A stretch of 32,419 bases of DNA from Acidobacteriota bacterium (GCA_003223135.1 QHXX01000031.1:1-32419), one strand, 5' to 3'; counted from the first letter of the stretch, positions 17,531 to 27,044 are shown. The notes: generated by a model from the sequence alone, not told the origin. Numbers and translations: made by a program.

Positions 17531-18958
17531 ATGGCCCTCCCTCCATCCGGTCCTTCCGTGAAACGGGTCCACCTCGTCGGCATCTGCGGCACCGGCATGG
17601 GCTCGCTCGCCGGCCTTCTGGCCGACGCCGGGTACGAGGTGCGCGGCTCGGACGAGGCCGTCTATCCCCCCATGAGCACGATGCTGCGCGACAAGGGAAT
17701 CCGCATCCTCGAGGGCTACAAGGCCGGGAATCTGGACGACCGACCCGAGCTGGTCGTGATCGGCAACATCGCGACGAAAGCCAACCCCGAAGCGGTTGCG
17801 GCGGGCGAGCGCGGCATTCCCTATCTCAGCATGCCCCAGGCGATCGGCCGGCTGTTCCTGGAGGGCCGGCACTCGATCGTCGTGGCGGGGACGCACGGCA
17901 AGACGACGACCGCGGGGCTGATGGCCTGGGTGCTCACGTCGGCCGGCCGGGATCCCTCCTTCCTGGTCGGGGGGGTCCTGAAGAACTTCGGCCGATCCTA
18001 CGGCCTCGGCAAGGGCGCCGACTTCGTCGTCGAGGGGGACGAGTACGAGACGGCGTTCTTCGACAAGGGACCGAAGTTCCTGCACTATCGTCCGCAAAGC
18101 ACGATCCTGACCTCGGTCGAGTACGACCACGCCGAGATGTACCCCGATCTGCTGTCGGTGAAGGAGGCGTTCCGGCGTCTCGTGGCGCTCGTCCCGCCTG
18201 ACGGGCTCCTGGTCTATTGCGCGGACGACCCGAACGTGCGCGAAGTCGTGCAGGGGGCGCGCGCGGCGCTGGTTCCTTATGGTTGCGGCCGCGGTAAAGG
18301 TTTCAGGGGTGAGGTCCGCGTCGCGGGGGCGGACGGTATGGAGTTCGAGGTATCGAGAGACGGCGTCCTGTTCGGCGTCTTCCGGTCGCCGCTCACCGGA
18401 CAACACAATCTGCGCAACATGCTCGGCGTGATCGCGGTCGCCCACCACCGCGGAATCGGGGCGGTCGCGATCGGAGAGGGTTTGAAGACCTTCGCGGGCA
18501 TGAAGCGCCGCCAGGACGTGCGCGGCGTCGCCGCCGGTGTGACGGTCGTCGATGATTTCGCGCACCACCCGACCGCGGTGCGCGCCACGCTGGCCGCGAC
18601 CCGCGATCGCTATCCGGGCAGGCGCATCTGGGCCGTGTTCGAACCGCGCACCAACACGACGCGCCGCAGCGTCTTCCAGGAGGAGTACGCGCGGAGCTTC
18701 GACGATGCCGGGCACATCGTCGTGGCAGCCGTCGACCATCCGGAGCGGGCCCCCGAGGGAGGGAGATTCTCGGTCGAGCAGCTGGTGGCCGATCTGAGGA
18801 TGCGGGGCAAGGACGCCGACTACATCCCGGCCGTCCCCGACATCATCTCTCACCTGGTGCGGGAGACGCGGCGCGACGACGTCGTTCTGGTGATGTCCAA
18901 CGGAGCCTTCGGCGGCCTGCACGACCAGCTTCTCGCCGCACTCGCCGCACGCGGCTGA
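17531..18958 (+). CDS. mpl: UDP-N-acetylmuramate:L-alanyl-gamma-D-glutamyl-meso-diaminopimelate ligase
   Basis: 475 residues. Mur ligase fold: N-terminal VHLVGICGTGMGSLAGLL, ATP loop GTHGKTTT (120-127), central VEGDEYETAFFDKGPKFLHY, C-terminal DDFAHHPTAV and EPRTNTTRRSVFQEEY. These last motifs separate Mpl from MurC. It attaches recycled murein tripeptide to UDP-MurNAc in the cytoplasm. It follows exbD by 58 nt and may share its transcript. A small hairpin (17494-17512) and a GAGGG/CCCTC pair that could mask the ribosome site lie just upstream of ATG 17531. GTG 17558 is an alternative start. Confidence 0.93.
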   Translation: MALPPSGPSVKRVHLVGICGTGMGSLAGLLADAGYEVRGSDEAVYPPMSTMLRDKGIRILEGYKAGNLDDRPELVVIGNIATKANPEAVAAGERGIPYLSMPQAIGRLFLEGRHSIVVAGTHGKTTTAGLMAWVLTSAGRDPSFLVGGVLKNFGRSYGLGKGADFVVEGDEYETAFFDKGPKFLHYRPQSTILTSVEYDHAEMYPDLLSVKEAFRRLVALVPPDGLLVYCADDPNVREVVQGARAALVPYGCGRGKGFRGEVRVAGADGMEFEVSRDGVLFGVFRSPLTGQHNLRNMLGVIAVAHHRGIGAVAIGEGLKTFAGMKRRQDVRGVAAGVTVVDDFAHHPTAVRATLAATRDRYPGRRIWAVFEPRTNTTRRSVFQEEYARSFDDAGHIVVAAVDHPERAPEGGRFSVEQLVADLRMRGKDADYIPAVPDIISHLVRETRRDDVVLVMSNGAFGGLHDQLLAALAARG

Positions 18959-18975
18959 CGGACTCCCGTCTCCGG

Positions 18976-20055
18976 TCAGTTCCCCAATAGTCCCGGGTCT
19001 CCCTGGGCGAGCGTTCGCACCAGCTCCTGGCTGAAGTAGTCGTGGGGACCCTTGGTCATCGCCGGGAATCGGGTCTGGAAGGCCTGGCGGCTTCGGTCGA
19101 TCTCCCTTTTCAGGCGGGCGTAGAGATCGCGGTGTCTCCGTCCCTGGATGACGGCCGCCTCGTTGTAAAGAAGTAGCTCCTCGACGAGCAGGTGGGCGAA
19201 ACGACGCGCGTCGGCCTGGCGGCGTCGTTCCTCGTCCGGGAGGCCGTCGTCGGCGGCCGGGACCCTCACATTGCCCCCGAGGTCGGCCAGGATCGCCTGC
19301 AGCTCGGCCTCCTCCGGCGGGGTGACCGTGACGGCGGACCCGTGCGACACACGAGGCGACACAGCACCGCCCGCGGCGGCTGACAGTTCGGCGTCGGAGC
19401 GCGCCCTGCCGTGCGGTGCCGCCAGCCGCTCCATGGCCAGCCCCGCGACGCGCGCAAGAATTTCGAGGGCCAGCGGGTCGCCGCCCTCCACGGCGCTTCC
19501 GGTGTCGCCGTAAAGGACCGCGGCCGGCCGGCCGTGCACCTGGACGGGCACGGCGCAGGATTCCGCCGGTCGAGCGCCGCCGAGGCCGGTTCGCACCTCG
19601 TCGCCGGGGCCCTGGCCCGCGGCGCGCACCGCCACGCGTCCCGATAGAGCGCGCGCCATGATGTGATGACCGGATGCGCTGAGGTTCAGCCCGGCCACGT
19701 TTTCGCTCCTGAAGCCCCCCTCGCCCAGGAAGCCGAGACCCGCCCACCCCGTGAGCGTTCCGCCCTTGACGATGAACAGGGCGGTGCGCGGATAGATCGC
19801 CGCGGAGGCGTCGATGAGGGCGGAGAGGATCTCGCGCTGAGTCTCGTGCCGCGAGATGGAGTCGACGGCGTCCCGGATGACGTGGAGCTGGGCGGTGCCG
19901 CCGGCGGCGCCCCACTCTCCCGGTGTCAGGGGTAGGCGGAGAGGCTCCGAGGCCGCCGACAAGGCGTCCTCGAAGGTAAGCCTCAGGCGCTCCACGCGCT
20001 CACGCAACAGCCGGTTGGCCTCGTCCTCGACCCTGTCTTTCAGGCGACCGGCCAT
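18976..20055 (-). CDS. GAF-like domain protein of unknown function with conserved helical C-terminus
   Basis: 359 residues, soluble, no signal peptide. Residues 1-45 are basic and helical. About 55-215 looks like a GAF-type sensor domain (ILSALIDASAAIYPRTALFI; SCAVPVQVHGRPAAVLYGD). An Ala/Pro-rich linker follows, then a well-ordered helical segment (about 280-359; RFAHLLVEELLLYNEAAVIQ; DYFSQELVRTLAQGDPGLLG). No HTH, kinase or GGDEF motif is seen. ATG 20055 has GGGGAC just upstream. It ends 17 nt from mpl, tail to tail, with no terminator, and is divergent from lpxC across the regulatory region. Possibly a signal-responsive regulator; not identified further. Confidence 0.7.
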   Translation of the reverse strand: MAGRLKDRVEDEANRLLRERVERLRLTFEDALSAASEPLRLPLTPGEWGAAGGTAQLHVIRDAVDSISRHETQREILSALIDASAAIYPRTALFIVKGGTLTGWAGLGFLGEGGFRSENVAGLNLSASGHHIMARALSGRVAVRAAGQGPGDEVRTGLGGARPAESCAVPVQVHGRPAAVLYGDTGSAVEGGDPLALEILARVAGLAMERLAAPHGRARSDAELSAAAGGAVSPRVSHGSAVTVTPPEEAELQAILADLGGNVRVPAADDGLPDEERRRQADARRFAHLLVEELLLYNEAAVIQGRRHRDLYARLKREIDRSRQAFQTRFPAMTKGPHDYFSQELVRTLAQGDPGLLGN

Positions 20056-20086
20056 ATTGTCCCCGTCCGGAGATACTGGCGGCGGT

Positions 20087-20115
20087 TAGATATCACAGCG
20101 GATCGTCTCAGTCAA
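20087..20115 (-). promoter_or_regulatory. Weak sigma-70-type promoter candidate for the GAF-like gene
   Basis: On minus, TTGACT (20115-20110), 17-nt spacer, TATCTA (20092-20087). The -35 is good and the -10 is poor. Its upstream edge lies only about 10 bp from the inverted repeats at 20124-20155. Confidence 0.25.
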
Positions 20116-20123
20116 ACAAGCGT

Positions 20124-20155
20124 CGGGTGGCAGCATTGCCACACCCGAATGTGGC
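20124..20155. promoter_or_regulatory. Stacked inverted repeats, candidate enhancer site for a sigma-54 activator
   Basis: Two overlapping perfect dyads share their middle half-site: GTGGCA-gcat-TGCCAC (127-132/137-142 of the 20-kb block) and GCCACA-cccgaa-TGTGGC (20138-20143/20150-20155). They centre about 125 bp upstream of the sigma-54-type promoter, a typical enhancer distance. Which protein binds is inference; NtrX encoded downstream is the nearest candidate. Confidence 0.5.
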
Positions 20156-20262
20156 TACCCTGCGACTCCAAGCGCATCGAGGTGTTGCGGAGCCTCTCCT
20201 GGCACCCTGGGAAGTTGTAGATATCAAAAGAGATGTGTCGTTGATCCTGACTGGGCCGTTCA

Positions 20263-20278
20263 TGGCACGGAGGCTGCA
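20263..20278 (+). promoter_or_regulatory. Sigma-54-type (-24/-12) promoter of lpxC
   Basis: TGGCACG-GAGG-CTGCA. GG (20264-20265) and GC (20276-20277) are exactly 10 nt apart; the -24 block TGGCACG is perfect and the -12 block has one change (CTGC for TTGC). Transcription would start near 20289, 26 nt before the lpxC ATG. No good sigma-70 promoter was seen nearer the gene. Confidence 0.6.
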
Positions 20279-20314
20279 GTACCGCTAACCGTTCGTGGTG
20301 ACGCGGGGGGACGC

Positions 20315-21250
20315 ATGGTGCAGAACCAGAAGTCACTGGCCCGGCCGATCGAAATGGAAGGTGTCGGGCTTCATTCCGGCAAGCAGGTCCGGCTGCGTGT
20401 CCTGCCCGCCGAAGCCGATTCCGGAATCGTCTTCGTGAGGAATGATGCGGGGAACGCGTTGGTCCCTGCCTCGCACCGCCTACTGAACGGTGGCAACCTC
20501 TCGACGACCCTGTCGCGCGGCTCCGTGCAGGTCGCGACGGTCGAGCACCTGCTATCCGCCCTCCACGGGATGTCGATCGACAACGCTCGGGTCGAGCTGG
20601 ATGGTCCGGAGGTGCCGATCGTCGACGGCAGCGCGCTGCCGTTCGTCCGGCTGTTCCACGAGGCCGGTTTGCGTTCTCTCGGCAAGGCGCGCCGGTTTCT
20701 GACCCTGACGCGACCGGTGCGCGTGAAGGCGGGCGAGAAGGAGATCCTGGCGCTGCCGGACAACGCTTTCCATGCCACCTACGGGATCGATTTCCCGCAC
20801 ACCGCGATCGGCGCCCAGACGGTCTCGATCGAGGTGAGGGAAGAGACTTACGCCGATAGCATCGCCCCGGCGCGCACGTTCTGCCTGCTTCAGGATGTCG
20901 AGGCGATGCGGCGCTCGGGCCTGGCGCTCGGCGGTTCGCTCGAGAACGCTCTGGTCGTCGGCGAGGACGGGGTGCTGAACGGCTCGCTGCGCTTCCCGGA
21001 CGAGTTCGCCCGGCACAAGGTTCTGGATCTGGTGGGCGACCTGGCGCTCCTTGGGGCGCCGATTCGAGCCCACTTGATCGCCTTCAAGGGGGGTCATCGC
21101 CTGCACGCGGCCCTGGTCGCCAAGATCATGTCGACCCGTTCTGCCTGGTCCCTGGGAACCTCCGACGATCGACTGCCCGCGGCGCGGCTGGCCGAATTCG
21201 CCCACCTGAAAGACGGCCTCCTGCCGCTCCCGGTCGGCCTGGCCGGATAG
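20315..21250 (+). CDS. lpxC: UDP-3-O-acyl-N-acetylglucosamine deacetylase
   Basis: 311 residues. Zn-dependent deacetylase, the committed step of lipid A synthesis. Zn ligands H78 (TVEHLLSALHG), H234 and D238 (ARHKVLDLVGDL), base E77 and catalytic H261 (KGGHRLHAAL) are all present; the N-terminal GVGLHSGKQV and PIVDGSALPF are characteristic. ATG 20315 follows a GGGGGGA ribosome site by 3-5 nt. Not in an lpx cluster: its neighbours are regulators, and it has its own sigma-54-type promoter, which is unusual for an essential biosynthetic gene. Stem-loop behind. Confidence 0.96.
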   Translation: MVQNQKSLARPIEMEGVGLHSGKQVRLRVLPAEADSGIVFVRNDAGNALVPASHRLLNGGNLSTTLSRGSVQVATVEHLLSALHGMSIDNARVELDGPEVPIVDGSALPFVRLFHEAGLRSLGKARRFLTLTRPVRVKAGEKEILALPDNAFHATYGIDFPHTAIGAQTVSIEVREETYADSIAPARTFCLLQDVEAMRRSGLALGGSLENALVVGEDGVLNGSLRFPDEFARHKVLDLVGDLALLGAPIRAHLIAFKGGHRLHAALVAKIMSTRSAWSLGTSDDRLPAARLAEFAHLKDGLLPLPVGLAG

Positions 21251-21272
21251 GCCGCCCCAGGCGCCGGATTCC

Positions 21273-21298
21273 GGCGGACCGGCACGCACCGGTCCGCC
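21273..21298 (+). terminator. Strong GC hairpin after lpxC
   Basis: Perfect 10-bp stem GGCGGACCGG / CCGGTCCGCC with a 6-nt loop, 23 nt after the lpxC stop. No T-run follows, so it may stabilise the 3' end or pause polymerase rather than terminate fully. Confidence 0.5.
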
Positions 21299-21302
21299 GC
21301 GC

Positions 21303-21331
21303 TTGCCACCGGAAGTCCTCTCCGATAGACT
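21303..21331 (+). promoter_or_regulatory. Sigma-70-type promoter of DUF4390-ntrY-ntrX
   Basis: TTGCCA (21303-21308), 17-nt spacer, TAGACT (21326-21331). Located just after the hairpin, it makes the two-component operon independent of lpxC. Predicted start near 21338, about 64 nt before the ATG. Confidence 0.5.
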
Positions 21332-21401
21332 GGCCACGTCCGGGTGCCGGAGTTCGCGCGTCCGCCATGCCGGGCGCCACGGGTTCCGACCCAAACGAGC
21401 G

Positions 21402-21971
21402 ATGAAGGCCACCCGCCCCCTGTTCACGGTCTGTCTGGTCTCCGGCCTGAGTCTCGCGCCCGCCCTCGCCGGGCCCGCCCTGACCCACTTGACCGCGGAG
21501 CGCGATGGGGACTCGTACCAGGCCTCCTGCCGCCTCGAGGGCGGCTTGACACCCGAGGTGGAGGAGGAGATCGCCGCCGGGCTGTCCACCACCATCGAGT
21601 ACCGGTTGCACGTCTACAGGCGCCGACCCGCGTTCTTCGATCAGCTTCTCCTGAAGAAACGCATCGAGTGCACGGTGCGTTACGACACCCTGACGCAGCA
21701 GTACACGCTCACGCGACGCGTGGACGGCGACCTGCTGGAGACGCGGGTCACCGACGATCCGAAAGCCATGCGCGAGTTCATGACGGCCCTGCGCGGCGTG
21801 CCCCTCATCAAGAGCGTGGTGTTGAAGCCGGGCGAGGAGTACTACCTCAAGGCCAAATCGAACCTCGGCCTCGTCTGGCGCTTCTACGTCATTCCGTGGC
21901 CGATGGACACCAACTGGGAGCGGGTCCCCCTGCTCCCCCTGGGAGAGAAGAGTGCCGCAACAGGACCCTGA
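21402..21971 (+). CDS. DUF4390 family exported protein
   Basis: 189 residues. Signal peptide (PLFTVCLVSGLSLAPALAG), then a beta-rich domain with the DUF4390 pattern: LEGGLTPEVEEEIAAGLSTT, FDQLLLKKRIECTVRYDTLT, and a C-terminal LGLVWRFYVIPWPM. Function is not known, but genes of this family typically lie directly upstream of ntrY, as here; a periplasmic accessory to the NtrY sensor is plausible. ATG 21402 is chosen because it starts right at the signal peptide; no strong ribosome site is visible. Its end overlaps ntrY by 20 nt. Confidence 0.8.
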   Translation: MKATRPLFTVCLVSGLSLAPALAGPALTHLTAERDGDSYQASCRLEGGLTPEVEEEIAAGLSTTIEYRLHVYRRRPAFFDQLLLKKRIECTVRYDTLTQQYTLTRRVDGDLLETRVTDDPKAMREFMTALRGVPLIKSVVLKPGEEYYLKAKSNLGLVWRFYVIPWPMDTNWERVPLLPLGEKSAATGP

Positions 21972-24186
21972 ACGCAGGGCCGGTGGGCCCGCCTCCCGCA
22001 TCCGGATCGACCGCCTGATCCGTTCCAGCATCCTGCTGCTCCTGCTGGTCTTCCTGGGCGGCACCTTCCTCCTGCGCAAGGCGACGACCTTCTCCTGGCT
22101 GTACATCACCAACTCCGTGCTCCTGTCGTCCCTCTTCCTGATCAACGCCATCCTGATCCTCACGCTCGTCACGCTCCTCATGCGCAACCTGATCAAGGCG
22201 CTGGTGGAGCGCCGCCGCGGTATCCTCGGCTCCCGCTTCCGCACGAAGCTGGTCTTCTCGCTTCTCCTCCTGTGGCTCCTGCCCTCCATGATTATCTTCT
22301 GGACCGCGCTGCACCTCATCCAGCGCAGCGTGGATCGCTGGTTCAACGATCCGATGGACCGGCTCACCGACGCCTCGCAGCAGATCGTCGACACGTATTA
22401 CGGCGACGCCAAGAAACGCGGTGCGGCCTTCGCGCGCGAGATCGCGCGTCGCCTGGAGGAGACGGGCGCGATCAAACCGTCGTCCCGCGCCTCCATCCAC
22501 GAGACGCTCGGGGGCCTCTTGAGTGAGTATCACCTGGACCTCGTGGCGCTCGACCTCGGGCGCGAACCGCCCTACCTGGTCCTCGACCCGCACGTGCCGG
22601 CCACGGGCGAGCTGCAGGAGATCCCGATCAATCTGCGTCGGGGCGCCCTCAGAGGCGAGGCGTTCATCTGGATGTCCGAGTACCGCGGCGGGATGCTCAT
22701 TCGCTGCGGTCATCCGGTGAGGGAGCCGCCCGGAGGCGAGGCGCGCGCGGTGGCGGTCGTCGGCATCTACGTGCCGCGCGAGCTAGCGCGCCTCGCGGCC
22801 TCCGTGTCGCGCAGCAACGAGGACTACCGGCAGATCCGTGCCCAGAAGGGGTTGATCAAGAGGGTGTACGTCCTGGTCTTCGCCCTCATCACGCTGGTCG
22901 TCCTGTTCTCGGTCACCTGGATCGGGCTGTACCTCGCGCGCCGCATCACCGAACCGATCCAGACGCTCCTGCAGGGGACGCGTGAGATCTCCTCGGGTAA
23001 CCTCGATTACCGGGTCGAGACGGAGGCCGGGGACGAACTCGGGATCCTGGTCGAGTCCTTCAACCGCATGACCGCCGAGCTCAAGGCAGGCAAGGAGACG
23101 ATCGAGAAGCGCAATGTCGAGCTGTCGGCGAGCAACCGGGAGCTGATGGAACGCCGGCGCTACAGCGAGACGCTGCTCAACAGCGTCACCGTCGGCGTGC
23201 TCTCGTGCGATCGGGAAGGACGCGTGACCACGGTGAACCGCGCGGCGCTCCGGTTGCTCGATCTCGAGCTCGACGCCGAACCGGTCGGGCGGCCGCTGGC
23301 CGCGCTCCTGCCGCCGGAGGGACGGGGTCCACTCGAGGAGCTGATGGCGGAGGTCGTTTCCGGCGGAGGCCAGTCGGCGGCACGCGGGCTGGAGCTCTCT
23401 ATCGGCGGAAAGACCTGCACGCTTGCCGCCAGCGCCACCTCGTTGCGCGATGAGGCGGGCGAGCCGCTGGGGGCCATCCTGGTGCTCGAGGACCTGACCG
23501 ACCTGATGCGGGCCCAGAAGATCGCCGCCTGGCGGGAGGTTGCGCGGCGCCTGGCGCACGAAATCAAGAACCCGCTGACCCCGATTCAGCTCTCCGCCGA
23601 GCGCATCCGCAAGAAATACGCCGAGGAGGCGGACGGCCTCGACGACATCGTGGAGGAGGGAACGGCGTCGATCGTGCGCGAGGTGGCGACGCTCAAGAAT
23701 CTAGTGGACGAGTTCACACGCTTCGCCCGTCTGCCCGCGCCGAACCCCGTCGCCGCCCGCATCCAAGACGTGATCGCCGCCTCGCTGTCGCTCTACAACG
23801 GCGTGCACACGAATGTGACGATCCGCGAGGTCTGCGACCCCGACCTGCCGCGCGTCCTCCTGGATCCGGACCAGATGAAACGCGTGCTCGTCAACCTGCT
23901 CGACAACGCCGTCGAGGCAATGGGCGGGCAGGGGACCGTCACCATCGAGGCACGGAGGGACGCGACCGGCATCGTGAGACTGGAGGTCGCCGACGACGGC
24001 CCCGGCATCCGGGAAGAGGACCGCGACCGGCTCTTCCTGCCCTACTTTTCGACCAAGAAGAAGGGCACGGGCCTGGGACTTGCGATCGTGCATCGCATCG
24101 TCTCCGATCACCACGGCCGCATCCGTGTCGAAGACAACACACCGCGCGGCGCGCGCTTCGTCATCGAGCTGCCGGCGGCCGCGTAG
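21952..24186 (+). CDS. ntrY: NtrY-family membrane sensor histidine kinase
   Basis: 744 residues. Transmembrane segments near 25-41, 46-70 and 98-125, an extracytoplasmic region to about 300, another membrane helix (about 306-330), HAMP (about 330-385; RRITEPIQTLLQ), PAS (about 400-510), then the kinase: H-box ARRLAHEIKNPLTPIQLSAE with phospho-acceptor H536, N-box VLVNLLDNAVEAMG, and G-boxes DDGPGI and KGTGLGLAIV. It autophosphorylates and passes phosphate to NtrX. GTG 21952 with GGGAGAG upstream overlaps the DUF4390 gene, so coupling is likely. The signal is unknown; NtrY kinases are linked to nitrogen, redox and envelope states in proteobacteria. Confidence 0.93.
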   Translation: MPQQDPERRAGGPASRIRIDRLIRSSILLLLLVFLGGTFLLRKATTFSWLYITNSVLLSSLFLINAILILTLVTLLMRNLIKALVERRRGILGSRFRTKLVFSLLLLWLLPSMIIFWTALHLIQRSVDRWFNDPMDRLTDASQQIVDTYYGDAKKRGAAFAREIARRLEETGAIKPSSRASIHETLGGLLSEYHLDLVALDLGREPPYLVLDPHVPATGELQEIPINLRRGALRGEAFIWMSEYRGGMLIRCGHPVREPPGGEARAVAVVGIYVPRELARLAASVSRSNEDYRQIRAQKGLIKRVYVLVFALITLVVLFSVTWIGLYLARRITEPIQTLLQGTREISSGNLDYRVETEAGDELGILVESFNRMTAELKAGKETIEKRNVELSASNRELMERRRYSETLLNSVTVGVLSCDREGRVTTVNRAALRLLDLELDAEPVGRPLAALLPPEGRGPLEELMAEVVSGGGQSAARGLELSIGGKTCTLAASATSLRDEAGEPLGAILVLEDLTDLMRAQKIAAWREVARRLAHEIKNPLTPIQLSAERIRKKYAEEADGLDDIVEEGTASIVREVATLKNLVDEFTRFARLPAPNPVAARIQDVIAASLSLYNGVHTNVTIREVCDPDLPRVLLDPDQMKRVLVNLLDNAVEAMGGQGTVTIEARRDATGIVRLEVADDGPGIREEDRDRLFLPYFSTKKKGTGLGLAIVHRIVSDHHGRIRVEDNTPRGARFVIELPAAA

Positions 24187-24204
24187 CCCACCCTCGCTCG
24201 CTGC

Positions 24205-24210
24205 TACAAT
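24205..24210 (+). promoter_or_regulatory. TACAAT -10-like box directly upstream of ntrX
   Basis: The box ends 7 nt before the ntrX ATG, so a transcript from it would begin at the start codon. No -35 match is seen 17-18 nt upstream. The ntrX ATG also lacks any Shine-Dalgarno, which fits a leaderless message but does not prove one. Confidence 0.25.
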
Positions 24211-24217
24211 ACCCCGC

Positions 24218-25579
<1,362 letters not shown>

Positions 25580-25598
25580 TTTTTTTCGGCCGCAAGTC

Positions 25599-25627
25599 TT
25601 GACAACCCCTTTGACGTCTGTTACTAA
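25599..25627 (+). promoter_or_regulatory. Sigma-70-type promoter of the Rrf2 gene
   Basis: TTGACA (25599-25604), exact 17-nt spacer, TACTAA (25622-25627). The spacer contains TTTGACG, a partial echo of the -35, which could be part of an operator. Rrf2 regulators commonly repress their own promoters. Confidence 0.6.
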
Positions 25628-25660
25628 GATGATCGTCCGGGCGGGGGATACGGTGCGTGC

Positions 25661-26068
25661 ATGCAGTTGACCAAGGGTGTTGAGTACGGCATCGAAGGAA
25701 TCCTGTACCTGGCGCGCCGCGACGACGGCCACCCGGCGATGATCCGCGACATCTCGCGTGCCACGGCGATTCCGGAGACGTTCTTGTCGAAGATCTTCCA
25801 GAGGCTGGCGACCAAAGGGCTGATCCGGTCCAGGCGCGGCTTCCGCGGCGGATTCAGGCTGGCCCGCCCGGCGGAGCGCATCACACTGCGCGAAATCGTC
25901 GAAGCCCTGCAGGGACCGATCGAATTCCACCGCTGCCTGGACCACTTGCGGGCGCGCGGGCGGCAGCATCGCTGTCACGTGAAGCGCGTGTTCCGCAAGG
26001 TCCAGAGGAAAGTCGCCTCCATCCTGGAACAGACGACGCTGGAGGACATCCTTCAAGCGACCTTGTGA
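25661..26068 (+). CDS. Rrf2-family transcriptional regulator
   Basis: 135 residues. Winged-HTH of the Rrf2 type: MQLTKGVEYGIEGILYLA, ISRATAIPETFLSKIFQRLA, GLIRSRRGFRGGFRLARP, ITLREIVEALQGP. In IscR, NsrR and relatives three Cys ligate an Fe-S cluster; here only C92 and C105 are present, within a His-rich stretch (H90, H95, H103, H106). So a cluster with Cys/His ligands, a metal site, or no cofactor are all possible. It leads the Rrf2 - PHP-like - radical SAM set and likely controls it. Confidence 0.88.
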   Translation: MQLTKGVEYGIEGILYLARRDDGHPAMIRDISRATAIPETFLSKIFQRLATKGLIRSRRGFRGGFRLARPAERITLREIVEALQGPIEFHRCLDHLRARGRQHRCHVKRVFRKVQRKVASILEQTTLEDILQATL

Positions 26069-26087
26069 TCCCCTGGAGGGCGCCCCG

Positions 26088-27044
26088 TTGCCGTCTTTCG
26101 GACCAATCGGGTCTGCTTTGTCCGATGAGAGTAAGGAAATGGAGGCAGGGGCCGCGCTCTGCCGGGCCGACCTGCACGTGCACACGTGTCATTCCGGCGG
26201 CGGTCACCTGCGCGTGCCGCGCATGCGGCAGGGGCTGCCCGAGCCCGAGGCGCTGTATGGCGCCGCGCGCGCGCGCGGTCTGAGCCTCGTGACCTTCACC
26301 GATCTCGACACCATCGACGGGTGCCTGGCGTTCCTGGAACGCCACCCGGAGGCCTCCGACTTCTTCGTCTCCGAGGAGGTGCGTGCCGTCGAGCCGCGCA
26401 CTGGAGCTCTCATCAGCATCCTGGTCTACGACCTGACCGAGTCGCAGCACCGGGAAATCCAGGCGCTCCGGGGTGACGTGCGCGACGTCGCGGAGTTCGC
26501 GAAAAGCGCCGGTCTGCTGGCCTCGCTGGGCTCGCTCCTGGGGGTTCTCGTGGCGGGCGGGTCGGAAGGTCTCGTCCGCGACCTCCTGCACCGGTTCGAC
26601 CTGTTCGAGATCAGGAATGGCGCGGAGGACCGCGCCTGCAACGAATTGATGGCGCGCCTCGTGCACGAGGGGGCCGGATTCGGGTTCGGGGTGACGGCCG
26701 GCAGCAACGCCCACACGGCGGCGCGCGTGGGGCGCACCGCCACGGTGGCGCGCGCCCGCGACCGCGTTGAATTCCTGGAGGCGCTGCGGCGACACCGGAC
26801 GTGGGCGATGGGTCTGCATGGAGACGTCTGGAGCTCGTTCGCGGAGGTGCTGGGAACCGTGCCGCTGCACAGGGCCGCCGCACCGCTCCTCGACCACGCC
26901 GTGACGCGTGCGAGGAGGAGCGTCCGCGCCCGGCGGACCAGGAAGCGGCTCGATCAGAGCGACGTTCGAAAATTTCAGGAAAAGGCACGCTCGTTCGGAA
27001 TGTCGGACCGCGGGTCGAGCCCGAGGTCCGAGGATGCGCGCTGA
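26088..27044 (+). CDS. PHP-superfamily protein with degenerate metal site
   Basis: 318 residues. The first PHP motif is intact (RADLHVHTCHS, H30 and H32), and EEV near 96-98 matches the expected acidic position. But the usual TDH reads TDLD (71-74), the expected His-Pro region reads ASLGSLLGV (145-153), and the final DxH motif reads SNAHT (206-210). Several metal ligands of PHP phosphoesterases thus appear missing. A basic tail (about 285-318) follows. TTG 26088 is chosen because GGAGGG lies 7 nt upstream; ATG 26142 is an alternative. It may be a non-catalytic binding protein or act on a different substrate. It sits between the Rrf2 and radical SAM genes. Confidence 0.75.
   Translation: MPSFGPIGSALSDESKEMEAGAALCRADLHVHTCHSGGGHLRVPRMRQGLPEPEALYGAARARGLSLVTFTDLDTIDGCLAFLERHPEASDFFVSEEVRAVEPRTGALISILVYDLTESQHREIQALRGDVRDVAEFAKSAGLLASLGSLLGVLVAGGSEGLVRDLLHRFDLFEIRNGAEDRACNELMARLVHEGAGFGFGVTAGSNAHTAARVGRTATVARARDRVEFLEALRRHRTWAMGLHGDVWSSFAEVLGTVPLHRAAAPLLDHAVTRARRSVRARRTRKRLDQSDVRKFQEKARSFGMSDRGSSPRSEDAR

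Noticed and set aside
20200..20214. Second TGGCAC-like sigma-54 element upstream of lpxC
   Set aside because: The base pair 10 nt after GG is AG, not GC, so the -12 element is missing.
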